Shown here: piece after piece, positions 43,594-53,071 of the stretch
Layout of the letters: each line of letters begins with the position of its first letter
How positions within the stretch are numbered: position 1 is the stretch's first letter
NCBI GenBank assembly: GCA_000173575.1
Contig: ABYL01000022.1
Coordinates: 1 to 64,000 of the forward strand
DNA length: 64,000 bases
Origin: Burkholderia sp. H160
GTDB taxonomy: Bacteria; Pseudomonadota; Gammaproteobacteria; Burkholderiales; Burkholderiaceae
Direction of reading: 5' to 3'
The notes under the pieces: generated by a model
Told to the model about the DNA's origin: nothing
The model's database searches: none
Seen by the model: the letters and a program-made list of their open reading frames with translations, nothing else
Position numbers and translations under genes: made by a program

Positions 43594-44646
43594 TCACGCG
43601 AAAAGCGAGCGATAGCCGATAAACAATTCCTCGAACACGAGCCGCGCGTTCAGCGGATGGTTCTCGACGGCACGCTGGCGCGTGACAGTGCGCAGAAAGC
43701 GCGCGAATGCATTGGCGTCGGACTGCGCGGCGCAGCGCGTGAGCGCGGCCGACGCCTGCGGGAAATACCGTGGCGCGCCGGCGGTGCGCTGTGCGAGCAG
43801 ATCGTACATCCAGCGCTGCAGCCAGCCGAGCACGAGCGGCACCGGCAGCTTCTGCAGCGCCTCGCCACACGCGAATGCATCGCACCCGGCGCCGGCCGCG
43901 AGTTGCTTGAGCGTCCAGTCGCGCAGCGTGCGGTTTTCGTCGTTGGCAAGCGCGAGCGCGGCGAGCGGCGCGCCGCCCGCTTCGGCAAGCAGCGCGGGCG
44001 CGTCTTCGACGCCTTGCGCGGCGAGCCATTGTGCGGCGGCGTCCGACGCGGGCACGCTCATCGGCCACTGACGGCAGCGGCTGATGATGGTCGGCAGCAA
44101 ACGGTCGATGCGCGCCGACACCATCAGGAATACGACGCCCGCGGGCGGTTCTTCGAGCGTCTTCAGCAGCGCATTGGCGGCCGCGACGTTGAGCGCCTCG
44201 GCCGGGTACAGCACGACCACGCGCGCGCCGCCGCGATGCGAACCGACGCCGACGAAGTCGAGCAGACCGCGGACCTGTTCGATCTTGATCTCCTTGCTCG
44301 GCGTGCGGGTCTTCTTGCCTTCGTCGCCATCGGCCTTGTCGGTTTTTTCGGCCTTGTCATCGGCGCCGTTCGCGGCGCTCGCGGGAGCGAGTTCGGCGGC
44401 GAGCGCCTCCGGCACGACGATGCGGTAGTCGGGATGATTGCCCTGCGTGAACCAGTTGCAGGCCACGCAAGCACCGCACGGCTCGCCGTTCGGCTGCGGC
44501 GCCTCGCACAGCAGACCCTGCGCGAGGTGCTGCGCGAAGCGCAGCTTGCCGATGCCCGCCTGGCCGTGCAGCAACAACGCGTGCGGCCAGTGGCCGCGCA
44601 GCTGCTGCAGACGGTTCCAGTCATCGGCTTGCCACGGATAGATCAT
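43594..44646 (-). CDS. holB: DNA polymerase III subunit delta'
   Basis: A 350-residue clamp-loader subunit. It begins [14 protein letters not shown] and shows a modified P-loop ([15 protein letters not shown]), a Zn-binding Cys cluster ([18 protein letters not shown]) and the SRC motif of clamp loaders ([10 protein letters not shown]). An Asp/Lys-rich insertion ([20 protein letters not shown]) separates the Zn region from the ATPase core. It helps load the beta sliding clamp at replication forks. It lies downstream of tmk, the conserved core arrangement. No strong Shine-Dalgarno is seen. Confidence 0.93.
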   Translation of the reverse strand: MIYPWQADDWNRLQQLRGHWPHALLLHGQAGIGKLRFAQHLAQGLLCEAPQPNGEPCGACVACNWFTQGNHPDYRIVVPEALAAELAPASAANGADDKAEKTDKADGDEGKKTRTPSKEIKIEQVRGLLDFVGVGSHRGGARVVVLYPAEALNVAAANALLKTLEEPPAGVVFLMVSARIDRLLPTIISRCRQWPMSVPASDAAAQWLAAQGVEDAPALLAEAGGAPLAALALANDENRTLRDWTLKQLAAGAGCDAFACGEALQKLPVPLVLGWLQRWMYDLLAQRTAGAPRYFPQASAALTRCAAQSDANAFARFLRTVTRQRAVENHPLNARLVFEELFIGYRSLFA

Positions 44647-44742
44647 CGCTTATCTTTTTTGAATCAATGAGTTGTAAACGTTACTTCACGTGCTAGGTGA
44701 GTATCTCGCGTCACCATAATGAAAAATTATATTGCTTTAAAA

Positions 44743-45366
44743 TCAAAGCATTGCAATCAATTCATCAAGCTGTTTCTGGATTCGCGCGATGCTTTGCGAA
44801 GAGTCGATGATAGCGAATCGATGCGGCGCTTCTTCCGCGCGGCGCATGTATTCGGCGCGCGTGCGCTCGAAAAACGCCGCCGACTCGCTCTCGAAGCGAT
44901 CCGGATTGCGCGCGGCGCTGCGCCGCTCGTTGGCGACGGCGGGCGGCAGATCGAACAACACCGTCAGATCCGGCTGGAAACCGCCCTGCACCCAACGCTC
45001 GAGCGCTTCCAGCTTGTCGCGCGGCAAGCCGCGACCGCCGCCCTGGTACGCAAAGGTCGCGTCGGTAAACCGGTCCGACAGCACCCAGTCGCCGCGCGCG
45101 AGCGCCGGTTCGATCACTTCGGCCAGATGCTGGCGCCGCAGCGCGAACATCAGCAGCGCCTCGGTTTCGAGGTCCATCTTCTGATGCAGCACGATCTCGC
45201 GGATCTGTTCACCGAGTGGCGTGCCGCCCGGTTCGCGCGTCATCACGACCGCGCGGCCGCTCGGCGCGAGCTTCGCCTCGAGCCGCTCGCGGAACCAGCC
45301 GAGATGGGTGGTCTTGCCCGCGCCGTCGATGCCTTCAAACGTAATGAACTTGCCGCGCGCCATCAT
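44743..45366 (-). CDS. tmk: Thymidylate kinase
   Basis: A 207-residue cytoplasmic kinase converting dTMP to dTDP. The P-loop is [12 protein letters not shown] near residue 8; the DR-x motif [18 protein letters not shown] and the LID region with [12 protein letters not shown] follow. The start ATG at 45366 overlaps the stop of mltG (ATGA), so the two are translationally coupled, as in many proteobacteria. It is essential for DNA synthesis. Full length, no odd features. Confidence 0.95.
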   Translation of the reverse strand: MMARGKFITFEGIDGAGKTTHLGWFRERLEAKLAPSGRAVVMTREPGGTPLGEQIREIVLHQKMDLETEALLMFALRRQHLAEVIEPALARGDWVLSDRFTDATFAYQGGGRGLPRDKLEALERWVQGGFQPDLTVLFDLPPAVANERRSAARNPDRFESESAAFFERTRAEYMRRAEEAPHRFAIIDSSQSIARIQKQLDELIAML

Positions 45367-46373
45367 TGCCCTCGAATGTATTTGTCCACGGCCTTGTTGT
45401 GATCGCCGAGGGTGTCAGAAAAGATGCTGCTGCCGTCGCCGCGCGACACGAAGTACAGCGCGTTGCTTTGCGCCGGGTTCATCGCCGCCTGCAGCGACGC
45501 GACGCTCGGCAGCGAGATCGGCGTCGGCGGCAGGCCCATGCGGGTGTAGGTATTGTAGGGAGTGTCGGTCTGCAGGTCTTTCTTCCTGATGCGGCCGGCG
45601 TAGCTGTCGCCCATCCCGTAGATCACGGTCGGGTCGGTCTGCAGCGGCATGCCCGCGCGCAGACGGTTGGCGAACACCGCGGCGACGAGCGGCCGGTCGG
45701 ACGGCTTGCCGGTTTCCTTTTCGATGATCGACGCCATCGTCAGCGCGTCGTACGGCGTCTTGTACGGCAGGTTCGGCGCGCGCGCGAGCCACGCCTCGTC
45801 CAGACGCAGGCGCATCAGCCGGTACGCGCGGCGGTAAATGTCGAGGTCGCTCGTGTCCTTGTCGAACAGATAGGTATCCGGGAAGAACAGCCCCTCGCCG
45901 TTGCCGATCGACGCCTCCGGCGCGCCGATCGCGCTCATCAGGTCGGCGTCGCTCATGCCGAGCGTGTCATGCTTCAGCGCGGGATTCGCGTCGAGTTCGG
46001 CGCGCATATGCTTGAAGGTCCAGCCCTCGATGACCGTCGCCACGTATTCATTGACGTCGCCACGCGCGATTTTCTGCAGCACCTCATAGGGTGTGATGCC
46101 GCTCTTGAACTCGTAATTGCCGGATTTCAGATCGCTTTGCAGGCCGAGCAGCCGCGTCATCGCGATGAACAGCTCGGGCTCGACCGGCACGCCACCGCGA
46201 TTGAGTTGCAGCGCGACGCTGCGCAGGCTGCTGTGCGGTTTGACGGTGACGTCGAGTTGCGCCGGGGTCAATTCGAGCGGGCGGGTGGCCCAGTAGTATC
46301 CAGCGGCGGTGGCGGCCGCGGCCAGCACAACGACAAGTGCGCCGGCGACGAAACATTTCTTCAGAAGGGACAC
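45363..46373 (-). CDS. mltG: Endolytic murein transglycosylase MltG
   Basis: A 336-residue inner-membrane enzyme (YceG family): one N-terminal helix ([21 protein letters not shown]), then a LysM-like region and the catalytic domain with the active-site Glu in [21 protein letters not shown] and the [10 protein letters not shown] motif. It cuts nascent glycan strands and so sets their length. It overlaps tmk by four bases. Upstream lies a 452-base gap shared with a divergent gene. Confidence 0.94.
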   Translation of the reverse strand: MSLLKKCFVAGALVVVLAAAATAAGYYWATRPLELTPAQLDVTVKPHSSLRSVALQLNRGGVPVEPELFIAMTRLLGLQSDLKSGNYEFKSGITPYEVLQKIARGDVNEYVATVIEGWTFKHMRAELDANPALKHDTLGMSDADLMSAIGAPEASIGNGEGLFFPDTYLFDKDTSDLDIYRRAYRLMRLRLDEAWLARAPNLPYKTPYDALTMASIIEKETGKPSDRPLVAAVFANRLRAGMPLQTDPTVIYGMGDSYAGRIRKKDLQTDTPYNTYTRMGLPPTPISLPSVASLQAAMNPAQSNALYFVSRGDGSSIFSDTLGDHNKAVDKYIRGQ

Positions 46374-46825
46374 GACGGGAAAGAATTAGCGTTTAGATTG
46401 CAACGAACTGATTTGTAACGGAAAAGTCTTGCGCCGGCCAGCATGGAGACGGTGCCCTTTTGCAGCCCTTTCGGCCGTTTGCGACCTGTATTGTATAGAT
46501 GCGGGCCCAAGATGGTCACAGTCAGACGTTACACGCGGTCGGACAATTGGCGGCAAACACCTTTTCGGCTCCTGCCGCCTTTGACCATTGTTGACAGTAT
46601 TAAACGACGCTGCAGACGTCACCTGCACGCCGACGCGAAAGACCGGAGCGCGTACTGCGGCAATTGGGAGGCTGCACGCCCCCGTTCCGCTCTGAGAATT
46701 CTTGTGGCGGCCAAGGCCATACGACAACAACAATAGGGTTCGCATCGGAATTCATTCTTTAGAAACGCATGATCGGGTCCCCGCCTTAGGGTATCCCGGC
46801 TGATTTGACATGACAGAGGAGAGGC
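46374..46825. other. Divergent intergenic region between mltG and the orphan gene pair
   Basis: 452 bases without a convincing gene, less GC-rich than the flanks. It should hold the mltG promoter and that of the 46826 gene. I see no tRNA, attachment site or repeat that would explain an insertion. Confidence 0.5.
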
Positions 46826-47569
46826 ATGCCGATCGACTTTAAAGTCGGAACCCGGAACTGCACGCTCCACACGCAACAGGAATATCGCGGCAACGCATCT
46901 AGCGACGAGGCGCGTTCCGGCCGCCAACTCATCGCCTCGGCAAGCGCATGGGAGCTTACCCACGACACGCGCCAGCTACCGCGGCTCGTCGAGTTCATGC
47001 GCAAGGTGCGCGGCGGCGCATATGCGAGCGGCGCTGCGCCGGATCAACTCGCCCGGGCGCTACGGGCCGCCGTCGAGCGCGGCGATGTGATTGCAGTCAC
47101 GCCGCAGCCGCGCACCTCACGCGGAGGCGGCGCGCCTATCCAACAGGAGATCCGGCCTTACTATCCAACCGTCACGCCGTCGCAGCTATTCCGCAGGGCA
47201 CTGCCCGTGGTGCGTGTCGCGCGCTCATTCGAGCGCCCGAAATTGCCGCGACTGGCCGCCGACGATGGCCTCGCGATCTGGTACGCCCGCCCCGGCGACG
47301 TCTTGCCAGACGGAACCATCGCCACGCCAGTATCGACGCCGCTCGGCGATGCGCAGCCGTTTAAGTACACCGAGGTTCCGCAGTTAGGCGATGTGCAGGA
47401 ACTGGCCGCGCGAGGCGTCAGTGAAGTGGATGAGGCCGAGTGTTTCGCGGACTACCATTCAGACATGGAGCAATGTCAGGTAGCGCGAGCCATGTATCAG
47501 GATCCACGCACCTATGCGCTCTGCACACAGCGAGCCTTTGCCAAATTCCAAACATGCAGAGGATATTGA
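46826..47569 (+). CDS. Orphan protein with a Cys-containing C-terminus, possibly polymorphic-toxin related
   Basis: A 247-residue soluble protein. Residues about 30-95 (SASAWELTHDTRQLPRLVEFMRKVRGG...LRAAVERGDVIAV) resemble a small helical module I associate with secreted-effector or toxin proteins of Burkholderia. The last about 50 residues (ECFADYHSDMEQCQVARAMY...YALCTQRAFAKFQTCRGY) form a Cys-rich helical end also seen at the ends of such proteins. There is no signal peptide and no obvious catalytic site. GAGGAG lies four bases before the ATG. The next small gene begins one base after its stop, as in toxin-immunity pairs. The function is a guess from layout; the gene itself is real. Confidence 0.68.
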   Translation: MPIDFKVGTRNCTLHTQQEYRGNASSDEARSGRQLIASASAWELTHDTRQLPRLVEFMRKVRGGAYASGAAPDQLARALRAAVERGDVIAVTPQPRTSRGGGAPIQQEIRPYYPTVTPSQLFRRALPVVRVARSFERPKLPRLAADDGLAIWYARPGDVLPDGTIATPVSTPLGDAQPFKYTEVPQLGDVQELAARGVSEVDEAECFADYHSDMEQCQVARAMYQDPRTYALCTQRAFAKFQTCRGY

Positions 47570-47570
47570 G

Positions 47571-47867
47571 ATGACTAAACCAGATCGGGCCAGCATCATT
47601 TTTTATGACACCGATACCCAGCAGTTAAAGATGTGCACGGTTTCACGGGTTCACGTGCAAGCGGCAATCGATCGAGCGCTGGCAATCACTATCCCACCGG
47701 ATGCACCGGAAAACTCACCGTTGCCAGTGACCGACGAAGACGCTCGGAAGCTTGGAGGAATGGCAATTCTGATTCAGGCAATGGCGCATCCCGAATTGCG
47801 CGAACGTCTGCAAATCACGACTGAGCGGCCAATGGACTGGGCACCGGCCAAGCCGCCCACGGAATGA
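47571..47867 (+). CDS. Small protein paired with the orphan gene, possible immunity protein
   Basis: A 98-residue soluble, acidic protein (SIIFYDTDTQQLKMCTVSRVHVQ...ARKLGGMAILIQAMAHPELRERLQ). GAGG lies eight bases before the ATG at 47571, inside the end of the upstream gene, with one base between stop and start, so the two are co-translated. I recognise no family. Size, charge and coupling would fit an immunity protein for the upstream product, but no direct evidence is visible. Confidence 0.65.
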   Translation: MTKPDRASIIFYDTDTQQLKMCTVSRVHVQAAIDRALAITIPPDAPENSPLPVTDEDARKLGGMAILIQAMAHPELRERLQITTERPMDWAPAKPPTE

Positions 47868-47965
47868 CAGTCATTCGCCAGGGACATGCGAAACGTGACA
47901 GGGTTGGACTGAATATAATGACGGTTTGCCCTAGCCAAAGTCAGAATTGACTGTTCCCGGAATCC

Positions 47966-49018
47966 ATGAACACACCGCTCGTTAGTGCATCTGGTAACGC
48001 ATCAGCTCACGCTCCCGCAGCATTGCCGGTGCTGCCGCGCCCGTCGGCTGAAGAATTCGCCGCCGTGCTCGAGCACGGCGCCTACATGCCGCTGTCGCAG
48101 TTCGGCGTGATCGACACCACCGGCGACGACGCGGCGAGCTTCCTGCACAGCCAGTTGACCAACGACATCCAGCATCTCGACGCCGCGAACGCGCGCCTTG
48201 CCGGCTATTGCTCGGCCAAGGGCCGGCTGCTCGCATCGTTCCTGAGCTGGCGCAGCGGCGACACGATCCGCCTGCTGGTGTCGAAAGACGTGCAGGCCGC
48301 GGTGCAAAAGCGCCTGTCCATGTTCGTGCTGCGCGCCAAGGCGAAGCTCACCGATACGAGCGGCGAACTCGCGGTGATCGGCCTCGCGGGCGATGTGCGC
48401 GGCGCGCTGTCCGGCGTGTTCGACGCGCTCCCAGACGGCGTGCACGTGCAGGTCGACGGCGCGGCGGGCACGCTGATCCGCGTGCCGGATGCGTTGGAGC
48501 GGCTGCGCTATCTGTGGATCGGGCCAAAGGCGCAAGTCGAAGCGCTGCTGCCGTCGCTCGACGGCAAGCTCAAGCGCGTATCGCCGGCGGTATGGGACTG
48601 GCTCGACATCCGCGCGGGCGAACCGCGCATCACGCAGCCGGTCGTCGAGCAATTCGTGCCTCAAATGGTCAACTTCGACGTGCTCGGCGCGGTCAATTTC
48701 CGCAAGGGTTGCTATCCGGGTCAGGAAGTGGTCGCGCGCAGTCAGTATCGCGGCACGATCAAGCGGCGCACCTCGCTCGCCAACGTCGCTGGCGAGCTGG
48801 ACACGGTCCGCCCCGGTACCGAGGTGTTCCACTCGGACGATCCGGGCCAGCCGTGCGGAATGATCGTCAGCGCGGCGTCGGCGCAGGCGGGCGGCGTCGA
48901 TCTGCTGGTCGAGATCAAGCTCGCGGCGCTCGAGAGCGGCAGCGTGCATCTCGGCGCGGCCGACGGCCCCGCGCTGCGCTTCCTGACGCTGCCCTACGGC
49001 TTGCCGGCCGAGGTCTGA
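47966..49018 (+). CDS. ygfZ: tRNA-modifying/Fe-S repair protein YgfZ (folate-binding, GcvT-like)
   Basis: A 350-residue protein of the folate-binding YgfZ family. The diagnostic motif KGCYPGQEVVAR with the conserved Cys is in the C-terminal part, and the N-terminal GcvT-like start is GVIDTTGDDAASFLHSQLTNDIQHL. YgfZ supports repair of oxidation-damaged Fe-S clusters, for example in MiaB. An N-terminal extension of about 30 Ala/Pro-rich residues precedes the core. GGAA lies before the ATG. A Rho-independent terminator follows. It is the usual divergent neighbour of mltG in Burkholderia, here separated by the orphan pair. Confidence 0.92.
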   Translation: MNTPLVSASGNASAHAPAALPVLPRPSAEEFAAVLEHGAYMPLSQFGVIDTTGDDAASFLHSQLTNDIQHLDAANARLAGYCSAKGRLLASFLSWRSGDTIRLLVSKDVQAAVQKRLSMFVLRAKAKLTDTSGELAVIGLAGDVRGALSGVFDALPDGVHVQVDGAAGTLIRVPDALERLRYLWIGPKAQVEALLPSLDGKLKRVSPAVWDWLDIRAGEPRITQPVVEQFVPQMVNFDVLGAVNFRKGCYPGQEVVARSQYRGTIKRRTSLANVAGELDTVRPGTEVFHSDDPGQPCGMIVSAASAQAGGVDLLVEIKLAALESGSVHLGAADGPALRFLTLPYGLPAEV

Positions 49019-49033
49019 TCGTCAGGCACGGTA

Positions 49034-49062
49034 AAAAGCGGCGCAATTGGGCGCCGTTTTTT
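49034..49062 (+). terminator. Rho-independent terminator of ygfZ
   Basis: A six-bp GC stem (CGGCGC 49039-49044, GCGCCG 49051-49056, 6-base loop) with an A-run before and six T residues after (49057-49062), 20 bases past the stop. Confidence 0.88.
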
Positions 49063-49136
49063 ATTGGCTGCTTTATTCTCGTCCGATTTTTGCCGCCTGA
49101 TTTTTGCCACCTAAGGCGGCAGCCCCATGCTCTGAG

Positions 49137-49151
49137 CGGGAGACGCTCCCG
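49137..49151 (+). promoter_or_regulatory. Hairpin enclosing the ribosome-binding site of the NRDE gene
   Basis: CGGGAG (49137-49142), loop ACG, CTCCCG (49146-49151), ending at the base before the ATG. The only Shine-Dalgarno-like sequence (GGGAG) is in the stem, so this fold would hide it and could limit translation. Confidence 0.35.
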
Positions 49152-50018
49152 ATGTGCCTGATCGTATTCGACTGGCGGCCTGATGCGCTCGACGGTCCGT
49201 TGTTCACGCTCGCCGCGAATCGCGACGAGTTCTTCCGCCGCACGGCCGAGCCGATCGGCTGGTGGCGCGACGCGCCGGATGTGCTGGCGGGGCGCGACCT
49301 CGTGGGCGGCGGCACGTGGCTCGGGCTGTCACGTGACGGCCGCTTCGCCGCGCTGACCAACTATCGCGCCCCGGGCGAAATGCGCGCCGATGCGCCGACC
49401 CGTGGCACGCTCGTCAGCGACTGGCTGACCAGCGCTGCGCGCGACGCCGACGGCAATCCGTACGAGACGCCGCTCGCGTATCTGCAACACGTCGCGCAAA
49501 CCGGCGACATCTATAACGGCTTCAATCTGCTGGTTGGCGACTGGACGCGTCGCGAGCTCGCGTGGTACTGCAATCGCGGCGGCGTCAACGCCAACAGCGG
49601 CCCCGCGCTGCTCGCGCCGGGCACGCACGGGATCTCGAACGCCGTGCTCGATACCGCGTGGCCGAAGCTCGTCAGAAAGCGCGGGGAGCTCGGCACGCTG
49701 CTCGCGCGCGATGCGATGCCGCCGCTCGAACGGCTGATCGATCTGATGCGCGATCCGCGGCTCGCGCGCGACGACGAATTGCCGTCGACCGGCATTTCGC
49801 TGGAGCGCGAACGCGTGCTGTCGGCGGCGTTCATCGAATCACCGGACTACGGCACGCGCAGCACCACCGCGCTGCGCGTCGCCGCGTATGGCGAGGTGAT
49901 CGGCATCGCGATCGCCGAGCGCAGCGACGACAACGGCTCGCACCGGATCGTGCGACCCGGCGATTTCGAGCGCAGCTTCGCGTTCAATGTCGAGCGCAAC
50001 CGGATGAGCGTGGCGTGA
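49152..50018 (+). CDS. NRDE/TANGO2-family protein
   Basis: A 288-residue protein of the NRDE (TANGO2) family: MCLIVFDW with the N-terminal Cys that could become the nucleophile after Met removal, the name-giving AANRDEFF motif, and GRDLVGGGTWLGLSRDGRFAALTNYR. Later blocks are YNGFNLLVGD and HGISNAVLDT. The molecular function is not settled; human TANGO2 loss disturbs lipid, haem and CoA handling. The ATG at 49152 puts the Cys at position 2, which is conserved in the family, so it is preferred over an upstream start. Confidence 0.9.
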   Translation: MCLIVFDWRPDALDGPLFTLAANRDEFFRRTAEPIGWWRDAPDVLAGRDLVGGGTWLGLSRDGRFAALTNYRAPGEMRADAPTRGTLVSDWLTSAARDADGNPYETPLAYLQHVAQTGDIYNGFNLLVGDWTRRELAWYCNRGGVNANSGPALLAPGTHGISNAVLDTAWPKLVRKRGELGTLLARDAMPPLERLIDLMRDPRLARDDELPSTGISLERERVLSAAFIESPDYGTRSTTALRVAAYGEVIGIAIAERSDDNGSHRIVRPGDFERSFAFNVERNRMSVA

Positions 50019-50050
50019 TCGTCTAGCTCACCGCTTCGCGAAACCCGCCC

Positions 50051-51010
50051 TCACCCGATGCCGAACGCCGCGCGCAATGCCGCCGCGGCATCCGCATGCG
50101 CTTGCGCGACTTCGGGCACGAAGCCGCCCATCTTGAAGAATTCGTGGATCATGCCTGGGTAGCGTTTGAGCGTGACGCGGTTGCCGAGCGCGCGCAGCTT
50201 TTGCGCATAAGCATCGCCCTCATCGCTCAACGGATCGTATTCGGCGGTCGCGATCCACGCGGGCGCAATGCCGCGAAAATCGGGCGCGCCGCGCTCGCCG
50301 TCGAGCGGCGCGAAACGCCAGTCGTCTCGATCGCCGCTGTCGCGGATGTATTGCTCGAAAAACCACTGGATCGTGTCGCCCGACAGCAGGAAGCCGTCGG
50401 CGAGGCGCGAATGCGAGTCGGTCTGCTGATGGCCGGTCGTGCCCGGATAGATCAGCAATTGCAACGCGAGCGTAATGCCGGCGTCGCGCGCAAGCACCGC
50501 GCAGACCGTCGCGAGCGTGCCACCCGCGCTATCGCCGCCCACCGCGAGGCGCGCGCCGTCGATGCCGAATTCGGCCGCGTGCTCGTGCAGCCAGCTTAGC
50601 GCGTCGAATGCATCGTCGACGGCGATCGGAAACTTGTGCTCGGGCGCGAGCCGGTAATCGACCGACAGCACCGCGCACTGAGCGTCGCGCGCGAACATGC
50701 GGCACAGCGCATCGTGCGTGTCGACGCTGCCGACCGTGAAGCCGCCGCCGTGGTAGTACACGAACGCCGGCATCGGATCGGCCCAGTTCGGCTCGACCGG
50801 GAAGTAGAGGCGCGCGCGGATCGTCGCGCCGTCGCGCGTCGGCACGCGCAGGTCTTCGACGGAGAACATCGGCGCGCTCGTGATCTCGAGGATCGGCGCG
50901 CTTTTCTCGTACGACGCGCGCGCCGCTTGCGCGCTCATCTGGTGGTACTGCGGGCGTTTCGCCCGCGCGATCATGTCGAGCACCTGCTCGATCGTGGGAT
51001 TCAGCGGCAT
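50051..51010 (-). CDS. Alpha/beta-hydrolase, hormone-sensitive-lipase (HSL) family esterase
   Basis: A 319-residue serine esterase. HSL marks: oxyanion motif YYHGGGF, nucleophile elbow GGDSAGG, acid motif EYDPLSDEG and catalytic His in GMIHEFF. It should hydrolyse short-chain esters; the natural substrate is unknown. The first about 50 residues form the cap region. The ATG at 51010 is chosen; the open frame upstream is a shadow of the SDR gene. It ends a run of lipid- or CoA-related genes on the minus strand, 92 bases after the SDR gene. Confidence 0.9.
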   Translation of the reverse strand: MPLNPTIEQVLDMIARAKRPQYHQMSAQAARASYEKSAPILEITSAPMFSVEDLRVPTRDGATIRARLYFPVEPNWADPMPAFVYYHGGGFTVGSVDTHDALCRMFARDAQCAVLSVDYRLAPEHKFPIAVDDAFDALSWLHEHAAEFGIDGARLAVGGDSAGGTLATVCAVLARDAGITLALQLLIYPGTTGHQQTDSHSRLADGFLLSGDTIQWFFEQYIRDSGDRDDWRFAPLDGERGAPDFRGIAPAWIATAEYDPLSDEGDAYAQKLRALGNRVTLKRYPGMIHEFFKMGGFVPEVAQAHADAAAALRAAFGIG

Positions 51011-51102
51011 GGTATCGGCAATGTGACGCGAGTCGCGCGTCGGGCGGCGCAAGCGCGCCAAAGGTTGGTCAGGAGCCGGCGTACCGGCCACCCAGCCGGC
51101 CG

Positions 51103-51984
51103 CTACTCCGCGTTCTTCACCTCGGGCTTCAGCGACATCGGATCGGACGGCTCGCGCAACTGCTCGATATCCTCGTGACGCAGCTTCACGGTCGCCATGA
51201 TGCCCGGATGCGTGATGATATAGAAACGCCGCGTGGCGATCGCCTCGAACGCGATCTCGGCGACATCGGCGGCGGTGAGCTTGCCCGACTGCACCGCGCG
51301 CTGCAACTGCTTGCCGGCGGCGATCTGCGAGCGCGTCGGCCGGCTCGCATTGCGCAACCCGTCGGGACGCGCGCGCTCGGCATCCGCGATGCCGGTCGGC
51401 ACGAAGGCGGGACACAGCAGCGAACAGCCGACCTCGCCGCCCGTGCCCGCCTGCGCGAGCTTCAGGTCGTGATAGAGCGTCTCGGTCAGCGCCACCACCG
51501 CATGCTTCGACGCGTTGTAGATGCCCATCGCCGGCGGCGCCAGCAGCCCCGCCACCGACGCCGTGTTGACGATATGCGCGGGCTCGTTCTGCGCGAGCAT
51601 GATCGGCGCGAACACGCGCACGCCGTGCGCGACACCCATCACGTTGACGCCGAACACCCACGACCAGTCGTTCTCCGAGCTTTCCCACAGAAAGCCGCCG
51701 GTGCCGACGCCCGCGTTGTTGAACAGCACGTGCACCTTGCCGAACGCGGCGAGCGCCGCCTGCGCGAGCGCCTCGACCTGCGCTCCGTTCGATACGTCGG
51801 TCGGCACGCCGATCGCGTCGGCGCCGGCTGCGCGCAACGCGTCGACGGTTTGCGCGAGCTCAGCGGCGTTGACGTCGGCAAGCACGAGCTTCATGCCGAG
51901 CGCGGCGCCCTTGTGCGCGAACGCGCGGCCGAAGCCGCTGCCCGCGCCGGTGATCACCGCCACCTTGCCTGCAAATTCGAACAT
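51103..51984 (-). CDS. Short-chain dehydrogenase/reductase
   Basis: A 293-residue classical SDR: NAD(P)-binding TGAGSGFGRAFA (T-G-x3-G-x-G), NNAG at about 90, the catalytic Ser in NTASVAG and YNASK (Tyr-x-x-x-Lys). Acidic residues after strand 2 (LADVN) suggest NAD preference. The substrate is unknown. GGGAG seven bases before the ATG at 51984 sets the start. A C-terminal extension (about 255-293) with HEDIEQLREPSDP resembles SDRs found in lipid or polyhydroxyalkanoate gene sets. Confidence 0.9.
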   Translation of the reverse strand: MFEFAGKVAVITGAGSGFGRAFAHKGAALGMKLVLADVNAAELAQTVDALRAAGADAIGVPTDVSNGAQVEALAQAALAAFGKVHVLFNNAGVGTGGFLWESSENDWSWVFGVNVMGVAHGVRVFAPIMLAQNEPAHIVNTASVAGLLAPPAMGIYNASKHAVVALTETLYHDLKLAQAGTGGEVGCSLLCPAFVPTGIADAERARPDGLRNASRPTRSQIAAGKQLQRAVQSGKLTAADVAEIAFEAIATRRFYIITHPGIMATVKLRHEDIEQLREPSDPMSLKPEVKNAE

Positions 51985-52036
51985 CCTTTGACTCCCTGGT
52001 TGAGTGGCGGCTCGCCGTTGCATGACGACATCGGGC

Positions 52037-53035
52037 TCAGATCAGCTTGACCAGTTGCTTGCCGAAGTTACGGCCCTTCAGCAAACCGATGAATGCCTCT
52101 GGCGCGGCTTCGAGATCTTGCGCGATCGTCTCGCGATACTGCAGCTTCTTCTGCGCGACGAGCGTGCCGAGCTGCTTGAGCGCCTCGGGCCACACGTCCA
52201 TATGTTCGCTGACGATAAAGCCCTGCACCAGCAACCGCTGCGTGAGCATCAGCGAAGGCTGCTTCAGTGGCAGCGGCTGGCCGTCATAGCCCGCGATGAA
52301 GCCGCACAAGGCGACGCGCCCGAACGCGTTCATGCGCGCGAGCGTCGCGTCGAGCCCCTCGCCGCCGACGTTCTCGAAGCAGCCGTCGACACCGTCGGGC
52401 GTGACGGCCTTCAGGTCCTTGTACAGGTTGCCGGCCTTGTAGTCGACGCAGGCGTCGAAGCCGAGCGTCTCGACCACATAGCGGCACTTGTCCGCGCCGC
52501 CGGCGATGCCGACCGCGCGCGCGCCCGCCGCCTTCGCGAGTTGGCCGACCACGCTGCCGACCGCGCCGCTCGCCGCGCTGACGACCACCGTCTCGCCCGC
52601 TTTCGGCGCGATGATTCGGTTCAGCCCGTACCACGCAGTGACGCCCGGCATGCCGACCGGGCCGAGATACGCCGACAGCGGCACGTGGGTGTCGTCGACC
52701 TTCTGCAAGCCCGCGCCGTTCGAGGTGCCGTACTCCTGCCAGCCGAACATCGCCACGACCTTGTCGCCGACCGTGAACTTCGGATTCCTCGTCTCGACGA
52801 CCTCGCCGACCGTGCCGCCGATCATCACTTCGTTCAACGGCTGCGGCGCCGCGTACGACTTGCTGTCGTTCATGCGTCCGCGCATATACGGATCGAGCGA
52901 CAAGTAGTGGTTGCGCACCCGCACTTCGCCGTCGGCGAGCGGCGCGAGCGGCGTTTCGACGAGCTTGAAGTTATCGGGCGTGGCTTCGCCTTGCGGGCGC
53001 GAAACCAGCAGCAGTTGGCGATTCATCTGGGCCAT
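52037..53035 (-). CDS. NADPH-dependent zinc-free MDR oxidoreductase (PTGR/CurA-like)
   Basis: A 332-residue medium-chain reductase of the leukotriene-B4 dehydrogenase/curcumin reductase group. Marks: RNHYLSLDPYMRGRM, the catalytic-domain AYGLNR-like segment (GVTAWYGLNRI), the nucleotide motif SAASGAVGSVVGQLAK and the final FIGLLKGRNFGKQLVKL. It reduces alpha,beta-unsaturated carbonyls with NADPH. GGAG precedes the ATG. It is followed by the SDR and esterase genes and preceded by the thioesterase gene, all on the minus strand with short gaps. Confidence 0.9.
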   Translation of the reverse strand: MAQMNRQLLLVSRPQGEATPDNFKLVETPLAPLADGEVRVRNHYLSLDPYMRGRMNDSKSYAAPQPLNEVMIGGTVGEVVETRNPKFTVGDKVVAMFGWQEYGTSNGAGLQKVDDTHVPLSAYLGPVGMPGVTAWYGLNRIIAPKAGETVVVSAASGAVGSVVGQLAKAAGARAVGIAGGADKCRYVVETLGFDACVDYKAGNLYKDLKAVTPDGVDGCFENVGGEGLDATLARMNAFGRVALCGFIAGYDGQPLPLKQPSLMLTQRLLVQGFIVSEHMDVWPEALKQLGTLVAQKKLQYRETIAQDLEAAPEAFIGLLKGRNFGKQLVKLI

Positions 53036-53071
53036 GAGGTCGTCTCCTTGAGTTGATGGGGTTAGTTGCGC

